The notes under the pieces are model-generated. The model did not search any database and had not been told where the DNA came from. It saw nothing but the letters and a program-made list of their open reading frames with translations. Of a stretch of 64,000 nucleotides of DNA, positions 13,401 through 25,400 are shown piece after piece. This stretch comes from Trichobilharzia regenti (taxonomy: Eukaryota; Platyhelminthes; Trematoda; Strigeidida; Schistosomatidae): assembly GCA_944472135.2 (NCBI GenBank), contig OX235270.1, positions 41,850,352 to 41,914,351 on the forward strand, in the 5' to 3' direction. Position 1 is the stretch's first letter; the number at the start of each line of letters is the position of its first letter. Position numbers and translations under genes: made by a program.

Positions 13401-16400
13401 TGCGGAGCTAGGTACATAGGTCGTTGTATGCGCGTCCTCTCAAAACGTGTTAGAGAACACTACCCAGCGTGGCTGCAAAGAGGAGGCACCGGCTCAATCA
13501 GAAGTGCCATTATTGAACATCTGGTCAACACCTCCCACAAAATCTCAACCGATTCTTTCAAAGTAATTTACAAAGTCAACAGAAACCTACCAAGAGCAAT
13601 ATGTTTCCGACTTCTTTGTACTGCAGAAGCCCTCACAATATGCATCGAGAAGCCGGAGCTGTGTATTCAAAAGAAGTTAGTCCAACGTCTGTCTGTCTGT
13701 TTTCGACATAGAACTTTGCACAAATGTGCGGAAGTTCAAGTCGCCACACTCCGTGTAGCACGCGAAGCAAGAGAAGAAAGTACAAGAAAAGCATAATAGA
13801 AACAGTGAGCAGAGGTGTGAGACAAAGGAGTAATAAAGAAGAACAAAACAGTTTCATTGGAGATCATAAGTCACAAGGAGTGGATGCATCTGCGCCACTG
13901 AGAACGATTTTGAGCCATGTCACCAATTGTTTCCAACCATAGATTTTTACCGTCCCGAGGACCCCAGCCTGGAAGTCTACACCTTCCTACGTGGCTTAGA
14001 CCAACTGTTGTGGATTTCATTGACTGATGCCAAGTTTTTGTTTGACCGCCGCTAGCTTTTTTCCAGCCTGACCCTATATCCGCTAACATTGCTCGTCGAG
14101 GGAGGCGATGGCTTGGCATACGTAACACATGTCTTTGTAACTTCACGACTTCGTCGATTGATTTCCCCTGTTTACCTAGAACTCTACGCCTAACCTCCAT
14201 GTTGCTCACCTTATTATGCCACTTTACACGGGAAATAGAACGCAGGCACCTATGATCAAAGACAGCTAGTCTTTTCATGTCTTCCACTCTCAGTGGCCAG
14301 GTCTCACAACCATAAAGGAGGACGGAGCGGACTGATGAGCAGTACACCCGCCCTTTGGTCGATAGTCGAACATCTCGTCTACGCCAGAGTCGGCGTAAAC
14401 TGATAAATGCGAAACGAGCCCCCTGTATTCGTGCTGAGATTTCGTCAGAGATCAACCCGTTGGGGCTGATGGTACTTCCCAAATAAGTGAAGCGGTCAAC
14501 GTGCTCTACCACTTCACTTCCTATTTTTAAACTAGGCGTCGATGTAGTCCAGTCCTGTAACATCATCTTGCATTTGGCGGGAGCGAATCGCATGCCAAAC
14601 ATTCGTAGATTGCGGCTCAAGGTGTTTAGAAGACTCTGCATTTCGTCAGCGTCTTCGCCTAGAAGGACTATATCGTCTGCATATTCCAAGTCAACGAGAT
14701 TATTCCCGGTAGCAAGTCAATCCCTGAGTCGCTGAAGTCACCTAGGGTTAAGTCCATTAACACATCTATGATGAAGTTGAATAGAAAAGGAGATAATGGG
14801 CATCCTTGACGGACACCACTGGTCGTCATCAGTTCAGATGACAGCTCGCCGTAAGCCCTCACCTGGCTGTATGAGTACGAGTAGAGTGCCTTAATCAGTG
14901 CAATATATTTTCTCGGAATTCCCTTTACAGCCAAGCATCTCCAGAGAACTTCCCGATCGACAGAGTCGAATGCTGCCTTTAGGTCAAGAAATATAATGAC
15001 TGTTGGACGCCGGTAGGAATGCCTATGTTCTAGAATCTGTCGGAGGGTGAAGATATGATCAATACACCCTCTTCCTGGTCTAAAGCCTGCCTGGCTCTCT
15101 CGTGTTTGTGCTTCCCGAGCACCACTCAGTCTACGCATGATTATTGAGCCTAAGACTTTAGATACTATATTAGTCAAGCTAATCCCTCTGTGATTATCAC
15201 AGGAAGACTTGTCTCCCTTCTTGTATATGGGGATAATCAGTGACTTACACCAACCCGATGGGACTTCTTCTGATTCCCAGACGCTGCCTAGTACCTCAGT
15301 TAATCCGGACAGTAAGCTGTCTCCACCGTACTTAAATACCTCTGGAGTCATTCCATCAGGTCCCGCTGCTTTGCCTAGTTTCAGATTGGTGACAGCTTTA
15401 GTAACCTCAGTTAGTGACGGAGGACCTGTGTCTATATCCCATTCAGGGAGGTGTTGGATGCTCGGAAGGTTGAGCGTGGCTGTGGGCAAATTAAACTGCT
15501 CCTCATAATGCTCTTTCCAACGATCCAGTCGTCTATCCTGGGAGCTAATTATAGTGCCATTTTTTTCCGAGATTGTCTCACTAATGATTTGTCTTCTCCC
15601 ACCCGTTTCCCTGATGAGTCTAAAGAGTTGCCTGGTGTTGCCTATCCTCGAAGCTTTCTCCATCTCTTTGGCTTTTGTCGCCCACCACTGTTCACGGTCC
15701 TTGCGGAGACTTTTCGTAAGTTTCCTCTTGTGCAGCTTTCGCTCCTCATTGAATTCGGAGCTCGCCGGAATAAGTCTTCTAGCATCTATCAGTTCGGATG
15801 AGGCGGTGGAGATCCAGTGGTTTTTACTCACCTTTGGGTTTACCTTATTCACAGCTTTTACAGCTGTATCTATGGCTGCCTGGATATTTTTCCAAGCTTC
15901 TTCAGGGTGAGCACAGCTGTCGAACACAGATATGTGTTTAGCTAGTTCTTCCTCAAATACGGATTTAGTTTCCTGATCGAGCTGGGGACGTGATGGTTTT
16001 ACCGCCAGCTGTTTCCTACGTCCGTTCAGTCGTAAGCACACCCGAGCGCGGACCAGTGCATGGTCGGTATCTACGCACGTGTTCCAGAAGGAGCGACAAT
16101 CTCCTACCGACCCACGCCAACGATAGCTTATTGCTATGTGGTCTATTTGTGTCCAGCGTTGGTTTGATGAAGGGGGTCTCCAAGTCAAACAGTGTCTCTC
16201 CTTGTGTTTAAAGTTAGTGCTTACAAGAAACAAATGATTATCAGAGCAGAACTGTAGGAGACGGTCACCGTTGTCGGTTCGCTGGCACGGAGCTCCATAG
16301 GTGCCACCGACATCCTTCTCAGATTGACACAATTTCCCTACTTGAGCGTTAAAGTCACCAGCTAGAACGACTATGTCTGAGCGTTTAGCCTTTCGCACCA

Positions 16401-19400
16401 AACTAGACAGCTTTTGGTAGAACTCATCCTTCGTTTCATCTGAACTGCAGTCAGTGGGGGCGTAGGCGGAGATTACGAAAAGGCATCGGCGAGTAGTGCA
16501 GTCCTTCCTCCTTCTTACTGATCCGTTCAGGCGGACAGCACACATTCGGCTATCTACCGGGATCCAGTCAAGCAATGTCTTTTCTGCCCTAGTACTCAAA
16601 GCTATCCCTACGCCAGCTAATCCTCGTGAACTAGCTGTGGCATCTCCTGACACCCTCAAGGTGAATTTTGCAGATTCAACCTGTTGGCCAGGTGGGGTTA
16701 GGTGAATAACCACACTTGGGTCTTGTATGCGTGTTTCTGAAACACAGCATACATCAATGGCTCGTGATGCCAGGGTCTTGGCTAGTGATGCTTGTTGTCC
16801 TATTTGGCAAAGTGTCCTAACATTAAGAGCTCCTATATGAAATTGGTGGCGCGGCTTTAAGAGGCTGTCGGTGGTGGTTTTTTGGCTTCCATCGTTTTTA
16901 GTGGACGCAGGATGAGTGGAGAGCTATCAAGTCGAGGAGTTGCATCAGTGGAAGGAAGGCAAGATGATAGAGATGAAGATGAAGACAAAGATGAGTGAGT
17001 AATAGAGAGGTTTCGTGTGCATTTCGGATTGTGAGGGCGATTGTTACTTCCCGGCTGCCCACACCGTGGAAGTTGGTTGCGTGACCGCAGAGCCCAGGGG
17101 ACAACTGCTTGAGGCCGGTCACACGCGGCCTGTTTTTGTTCGTTCTTTTTTGTTTGGTGTGTCTCAGTAGCAGATTTATCACTCCTGCCCTGTGACACGG
17201 CAGCAGGAAGCGCGGTCGTTGTTAATCCGGGCCACGGCCGATCCGGCATGAAATTTTGTGATTTTGTATTGGACATGATGTTGGATTGGGTAGCTGCTTT
17301 TTGTTTAACCGCTATCCAAACAACCTGCCTGGCATGGTAGACCTCAAGAGACATAAGTCTCAGCCAGTATAGCTTGAATAGATCATTGCGGTGTTCAAGC
17401 CCGACCACCACGTCAAGGTAGCAGCTTTCGGTCGAGAGTCCAACCTCTACAACTACCATGGACCTAGCTTGGTATGTTCCCTTTGTTTCCGTCTTTTTTT
17501 CTCTTCCTCGTCTGTTTTTGTTCTCGTTTTTTCCTTTAGAGCATTTTTCGTTCGCTGTGTGTCTGATTCTTAGTCCCTCAATCTTCGTTTAATCAACCTA
17601 ATTTTTTTTAGTTATAAAACTAGTTATTTTAATTTTGTTTGATCACACTTGTAATCCGTTTAGAATAACCATTTTACACTTATATTCTAATCCTGTGTAA
17701 TTTTTTGTTTCTATGCCTCTTGTAATCTATATTCATACCTCCTAACTAACATTTCAGGTTAAAAAATTTTGATTTCAATTTGTTTCCATGCTTATTTTGT
17801 TCACACCTGTAGTTCGTCCTATCCCTGCGTTTCTAAGCCTCTTGTAATTCATATCAAGTCGAAAACAATTATCGCCTTCGATTCGCCTTTAAAATTATTT
17901 CTCCAGTTATCAAATACTAATTTTTTTGCATACGTTGTAACTATTTTCTAATCCTATGAAATCTTGTCTCTAAGCCTCTTGTAATCTATATTCGTACCTT
18001 CAAACTATCATATCAAGTTGAAAATTATTATCACCTTCGTTACTATGTGAAATTCAGCAAATAATAATTCTATCCATGTTAAAATAATCTATATAAATGC
18101 GATTGTACAGCTTTTGAGAATGAAATCGCCGAAAAGATATCTTTGCTGAACTTCGTGTTCTCTTCTTTCTAACTTCTATTTATGGGTAGAACATATATTA
18201 ACATATGTGTCTTAGAAAGACATTATTTCTAATTTTAATAAACAAAGGGGAATTGAGTTGTTTAGCTGAACAGAGTGGTAATATGAAAGTCATGAATACA
18301 ACATAATCGTCATTTAACCATTCAGTATGATTCTCTAAGATATCCGTCATTGTAATATCAAGAAATTGCGCTCAACACTGTACTAGACACTCACAATGTC
18401 TACCATTCAGCAACTACTTAATTCACTTCAAACAGATAAATGGGTCAGTCACAGTTGGGTAGTTTTTGGTAAAAAAAAGCAGCTGGGATCAGGAGAGAAT
18501 TCCATATTTATTCAGTCTTATTCTAAGGGTTATCAAAAATCTGAAATGTGAATGACCTTAACACAAAGTGTTATATCACAGGTTAGATTTACAAATCCAC
18601 TGAATGAAAACAGTTTGTTGAACTTTGAAAGTACGCTTTTGTTCTAGACTTGGCATGAAATGGATCAAGGACTCTTATTGATGATGCGTCAAACTAGAGA
18701 GAAGGATTTATTCAGTGTTTTCCTATTCACTGACGTAACTTTTTAAAACAAGGAGTCCTACATCTTACGTTAAGTTTTGAATGAAATGAAAGGATGATGA
18801 AATGCTTGAGAATTTTCGCTTCCGAAGAGACATTTACATTAGACGTAGTATTACGTAGTAGTCGCACCCGATTCACGAATTTTGCGTAGGATTTCAAAAG
18901 TAGATTGTTTTACTTTGTATCAACCTGTCCGAAAATTATGCTTGCAAGTCCTCCAAAGTCTATTCTATTCTAATCTATCAGATTCTGAATGAAGTGTTAG
19001 TTAGATTATCAGCTGACGAACAAAATTATCGAATGCATAGCTTGGGCTTCGTACTTACCAGTTAAGATAGGATCTGTTTGGCTGTAGTCTCGGGTTCTCA
19101 TTAAGAGACAGCTACCCTCATGAGCGTGAATACGTTTCCGTGGGTTTTGTATTACAACAGTTTGTTTGAATTCTTGGTTAATGCTTTTTCTTCCGCGCAA
19201 CTGTTTGTCCAAATCTAAAAGAAATTCTCATTTACTTAATTTTCGTCCAAGAGAAATTAATGTTAATTACAATGATTTTCACTCACTTTGTGAATGCTTG
19301 TATATCAGGAAATAATTTTAAGATGAAATATGTCATAAAAGGACAATTTACAGTGTTTAATTTCAAATTGATGAATGCTTGTTCGTGATGAATAATTCCT

Positions 19401-22400
19401 TGCGTGTTTTCAGTTACTTATGTTATTATCATTCCATTGGGTTCCGTGTGGGACATAAGGCTTCAACAAAACATCTCCACTCCATTCTATTTTCTGTCGT
19501 CCCCTTCAGCTGTGTCCACGATTGCCAAAACTCTCGTCTCTTCCTCACACTATCTCCATATCACCCTCGGACGACCCACTCGTCACTTCTCATTCGAATT
19601 CCACTCGAGTGGTGGCGATTTCATTCAACGGTTTCCTCAATGTATGCCCGGTCCATCTCCATTTTCTCTTACAGTTTGTTGAGTGATCGGCTCTTGGTTG
19701 GTTCGTTGTCAAAGTTTCTTGTTACTAATTCTTTCTGGCTGGCCATTTGATCTTCAGTATGGAGCCACCGAAGGCAACTGTTGATAAAAGTCTGCAGTGG
19801 CCTGTTGGAAATGCTTTCCGCGACACGCACTGCAAGTTCCTAACCCGTATAGAAGAACTGACCGACTTCACATTTGTGTTGAAAAATCGAATCTTATTCT
19901 CTATGCCGTGGAGTTCAGAAGATTTTCAAACTTTTACCTATGTTACTATGGGGGAAAATTAAGTATTTTCTATATTCCATTCAGTATCCTGCATCACTAC
20001 TTAGAAAACCTTCTCTGATGTGACAGTTTTACGTATTCGATTGATTACTAGATAGTCTTTTTGTTGCAAACTGGCATCACTTGAAGGGTTATCTGGAAAA
20101 ACACCTGTCTGAGAAAGATAAAATATGCGAATTGATCAAATATCATAAACTAGGACAGTCAAACCTTGTAATGAGTACTCTTGATATACTTCAATCTCAA
20201 GCGGGAATTTTCTTCCTACTAAGCGATCTTCAAATACTTCAAATTACAAACAAAGCGAATTATTTTGTTATTCGGATACATTTTCTCTTTGGATAATCAT
20301 CCTACTTGTGAGTAGCTGTAACAATCCCTATAAACTTACGCAATCAGACAAAATTAGCTTAAACGGAAAATAAATTGAAGAGCAAAAAGTATCACTCACT
20401 TGAGATCCCAATAATATTTTCTTCACGATAATCTATGCTGCACGTAGAATCCGATGTAACTGAAGCTAAAACATGCAATCTTGGTCTTTGGTTTGCATGG
20501 TCTTTGGAAGGCATTTTATGTGAAGATTTATGCGTGTGTTCACTAGCGTCCTTCGAAACCATTTTAGTTAGTTTGGCATGTTTATTACTACGACCAGAAA
20601 CAGAAGTGGTATTATCTGATGAGCGTAAGCGACGCAGTGAATCGTGCAAACTTGATGTTCTCGGGGGAGTTATTTCACGATAAGATCTTTTACTGAAAAC
20701 CTGTACATCAAGTGTAAGGGAGCGAAAAAGAAAAATAAGTTAGTTTAGAATTCGAAGTAGGTCTGATGCTATGTCAAAAGTGCAACTTTTATTATAACAC
20801 CTAAATTACATTATATTATGATTATTATTCGTCCCTTGTGTTTCATTTCACTCTATTCGTTGGTCCCACAACTGCCCAACTCCTCACTTTCTATTCGGGT
20901 TCCATTCAAGGACCTGGTGAGCGTTATCACTCAACGGCCCGAAATTGCATAACTTATCCCTATTGGCTAGTAATCTTCTCAATGCTATTGATACAACTAA
21001 TAGCGAACCATTCAGTCAGAACAAAGGAGTCGTATGTTTGTTAATTGGCTATTTGTTTAAATTAATAAAATGTTTATCTAAACGGTATATTTCTCTCATA
21101 ATTGGCTTAAAACCTATTTCTGATCCCACACTAAGAAATTATAAGAGAACTGAGAGCAGGGTCTACACATGCTTTCCAAGATGGCTTTATATTATTTCCG
21201 TGTGTGGTTGGTTTATAGGTAGAATACTATTCTTTAGTTAACCCAGAAAACCTACTACAGTGTTTACATACATATGAGGAACAGAATAAGCGAGGCAACT
21301 TAGGTAAGTAACTCTACTATGCATATATTCCAATGACATAGTCAGTTGTGATCCACTAACTAACCTGTATTAATTACCAATCCTAATGATACTAATTTTA
21401 GGACGTGGTTTCATTTTATTATTACTTACTGATCGTCCTCAACTATTTGTTAAAAGCATCTATGATGACAATTATTATGCATAAAACTTCAAGTCTAACT
21501 CAAACAGCAAATCAGTCTTTCAAGTCACTCTAAAAATCAGAATATGATCCATGATATCAAGTAATGACGTGGAATGACTTATAGGTCAACGTAGAACTGT
21601 ATGCAAAGTTCGTCTTTTCAAACTATCTCTCTTCAGAACACGAACAAGGGGATAGAAGTGATAGTGTGGTGAGAGCAGGCTAGCCAAAAATGGTAGACAG
21701 CATTTTACGTTAATGGGTATGTCGCAAATATTAGTGGTGAGAAAATATGAACAAGACTGATTCAACAACCAATCACAGCAGACTTGGCGTAGGCAGATAC
21801 AGTTAACATATAGATGACCTGGCATTCAAGAAACAGTCTCAAAGAGATGCAAGGTCAACTTTCTGTAAAAAACAACCAATCAGAAGACTGTGTTTGTCTG
21901 CTTGAATAAGCTATAATAATGTACATGAAATATATATATATAAATACGTGTTGATTTCCTACGTGATTTCCTTAATAAACGATCTGTTGCTTTTTGATAG
22001 TGTTATTAGAAGACGGAGACTATCTGAAAAATGTGATGTATTAGCGCTATACATTTCGAACAATCTGATCACACATTTACTTGTCAAGTCAATATATATA
22101 GAAAGGTTAAATTAAACAAAGTGAGAGAAAACGGAATTAAGAATAATTAACACAAACGTTTGGTAATCCAATCAAATAAGGATTACCAAGGTAGGTTAAG
22201 AGTAATGACAAACTGTTTTTGAATACACAAGGGAGGCTTAAGTCTATGAATAGCTATAGCCTCAGCGTATTTCAGTAAACGCCCTTGACCGTTTTTATAG
22301 ATGACCTTAAAGGCTGAGTTAACATCAATCTTATGGTTCATCTCGATTAGATGTTTAGCTATAGACGAATTTGGTAGTCTGCCACCTGCATCTATTAGCT

Positions 22401-25400
22401 TGTCACAATTCATCTGTTTTTCTAACCATTTTGGGATGTGCTCTCCCACCCTCACGTGCAAAGCGCGATTACTCCTCCCTATGTATGTATGTCCACACAC
22501 ACGAAAATTGGTAAATTGTATTTTTCAGATAGTCTCCGTCTTCTAATAACACTATCAAAATTTATAAAATGGACTAATTGTTTTAGATCTGTTGCCTGGT
22601 CCTTGTCTTCTGTTGTTACAATAGTCCAACAGCAGATGAACGTGATAATAAATGCAGAGAAAAAGAGTATGTTCAAAAATTCGAATATTATAAAGAGTGA
22701 ATACAGTGCGACCATTGTTAGTGATTTTACACATGTCAAGGGATATTGGGGAACCATTCCTTATAATCCCAGAGACTTCAGATAGATATTCATCTATGTA
22801 CATGGTTCCGATCATCAGCTACAAACTTCACATACTGACAAACCATTTAGTCTTGGTAAAGAGTTTGAGCATTGTCTTTGAGTTTGATTGCAAACCTAAT
22901 TTTGCTTCAGCTAGCATTGTTAGTGTTAGTCTAGGAAAGTGGTAGCCTATCATATGAAACATAACCCGACCAGCGCAAAAACTGATTCCCTTTTTTATTC
23001 ACCATTCTGAGTCTAATCCAAACGTCATGTATCATATCGAGCATCCCAAAGTATTCAAAGATATGAAGTAGTAGTATAACTAACTGATTTTATATTCGGT
23101 ATCACCGTTTGATCAGGACTGACGGAATAATTTTATAGTATCTCTTCTCTACTACCACTCAAACAGTAAAGTATGTGCGTCGGTGGCACAGTGGTTAGGA
23201 CTCTTGCCGACCATGCACACTGTCCGAGGTTCGAGCCCCCGCCGACGCACACCTGATATGGTCGACCTGTAAAATTTGGGCTACTGATATCCATGCTGAA
23301 AATTCCATACCTGTACCAAAAATACAGTGTGGAATCAAGCTGTTATCAAAAAATATTTTAAAAAAATATTACAAAAATATCTATATAACCATTGTAATTT
23401 CAGGTAGTCTGCAGTTGATGAGAACCTGTGAAATAGAATGATATCATTTTATGCTGCAAATTTCGTCTTCCTTTCTTTATCGAAATTTATCAAGGCAACC
23501 AAATGTATGAATAATTTTCTCCTGGGTCGTGTTATATGACTGAAACAAGCCAACTCCCTTTCATGTGTTTTACTTTAAGAACAGAACTCAAAAATAAGTC
23601 GGGAATGCAGTTCATATTTGTGTTATGGGGAAATGTTATTCATGGCTTTTTAAAATCGATGCTAAAGAATCTCTGCATAGTTTAGTTTCTTATGTGTTAA
23701 TATAAATCACGTTATACCCTATCTAAACGCGTTAGCTGGATTTTCTGAAATGTTAGTGTAAGGATGCGAAATAAATTTAAAACCAACCAAGATAACTATT
23801 CCAACAACTCAATCTTCATAGTTTGTCTTGATAGTAGACGGAAACATAAAAGAAACTAACCAGTCATTTAACCTATTGTTCAAGTATTGTAGAGACACAT
23901 ATTAAGGTAGTTGAACTATATGCATTAAATATTTAACGTCACACTGATATTTCACAAGCTTACTATACAAGTCAATGTGTTATAACACTTAATAGTCTCT
24001 ACATACAGCAGCCATCTCCAACATCATATATTCTCGTCTAAGAGTATCGTGATATTTTTGGATTCAAAGACAACTCCAGCTGAAGTTGTCTGTAAAGAAC
24101 AACCATACAATCACAACCGTGAAGTGTTGTCCTTATATTCTTCATGGTGAACGTAAGCAAACGAAATTCAATGTTCACTGTCTGTTTAAAGATTTATATT
24201 TTGATCCTTGCGTAAATAAATAAATAAAGGTAAACTATACCTTGATATCGGAATTGATCATTTGAAGTTCATTTGAGAGATTTCTTAAAACAGAAGCGAT
24301 AGTTTGTGGAATAGGCAAATGTAACCCAATTAATTTTTGGTTAACAATCTGCTGATATGCTTGTTCTCCTTGAGTTGCACATTGGAGCAGCGCCATCTGT
24401 AAAATATTAAAGGTTAGAGAAATTTAAAGAGATTCACAATATAGGCTAAAATAAAAGAAAGGGATATTCACAAGACTTATTTTTGACTTTTGGAATCCAG
24501 TTTCAGCCTACAGTTTCTTCACAACAGTTTATAACCACATAATGCTGTTTTAGTCGTCATTTTAAATTGTATAAGAAAATCAAGTATTAGAAGCAGTCGC
24601 GTTCACAGAGAATAAGATTTTGTTCGAAGAAAATGTATACTTATATATGTATATATATATGCTGTCTTTATTGCTTTCTTCAACAGCTAGTGAAACAAAG
24701 ACTCATACGCTACTTCATACATGAATTTTGTCATTAATGGAGTCCTGTGCGCAGAAATAGGTAATCTTCATAACTTTACAAGATCATTTTATTCACCTAT
24801 TGCAATGACAAAAGTTAAACTCCAAAACCAGACTGTTAGCTGATATTATCCAGCAAAACAATTATGGAAGCCATATCCTTAAGAACTTAACATCAGTAAA
24901 GTCACTGAATTAAACAGTATTAACCAATGAAACACAGCACTTACCTTCTCCCATTATAAGGCTGGAGAACGCAACGCAACATAGAAATCTTTTGTTATTA
25001 GCAAGGCAATCATACGCTGAGCTAAGCGATATTCTAGTTCCTCTTTATATTACTAATCTTAGGACGTTTCCCTTTTTTGCACTTGTTAAAAGGTACATTA
25101 TTTTATTCCGAGGTAATCACCACTAGCTGTTTAACTGTCGATATCACCGTTATTATTCCTATTGATTATTGATGAGTATGATGATGGTAAGAAAATGTCA
25201 AAAGGTTGAGGATAACTCCAAAACTAAGTCATTTAGTGCAGTTCAATGGAATTCGGTAATAAAAGCAGTGCTAAACTTCATTCTTTTGACGGCAGAATAG
25301 AAAATAGAAGTGTTTAGCAATATGAGGAAGCGATAGGCTCCTTATCGATTCTCGTGTTGGCGGATTTCCTTCTGAGTAAACTAGAGAACTATCCGTTAGA

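Larger units (their letters stand above)
10714..18183 (+). mobile_element. Penelope-like element 1 (PLE1) with 1.33-kb inverted arms, interrupted by an RTE LINE
   Basis: Left arm 10739-12072. Right arm 13081-13686 plus 17445-18182, split by the RTE insertion. The arms are inverted and nearly identical; the two predicted endonuclease proteins differ at one residue over most of their length. Between the arms lies an RT on the plus strand, so the layout is [inverted EN and 3' UTR] - RT - EN - 3' UTR. An 11-bp direct repeat, TTCTATTTATG, at 10703-10713 and 18184-18194 is the probable target-site duplication. A 25-nt stretch (10714-10738) lies between it and the left arm. The element sits in the unc80 intron between exons 17 and 18. 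Confidence 0.88.
21665..22620 (+). mobile_element. Solo-type LTR (Gypsy-like size), split by PLE2
   Basis: LTR parts 21665-21990 and 22596-22620. It starts TG and ends CA, with a 4-bp direct repeat ATAG on both sides (21661-21664 and 22621-22624). It contains a TATA-like stretch and AATAAA before the end, suggesting plus orientation. It matches the LTR at 44954-45289 over its length, including ACCAATCAGAAGACTGTGTT. No internal gag-pol was seen beside it. Confidence 0.8.

Noticed and set aside
22555..22815. Overlapping ORFs on both strands near 22.5-22.8 kb as genes
   Set aside because: They cross the PLE2/LTR boundary and have no domain; chance ORFs.
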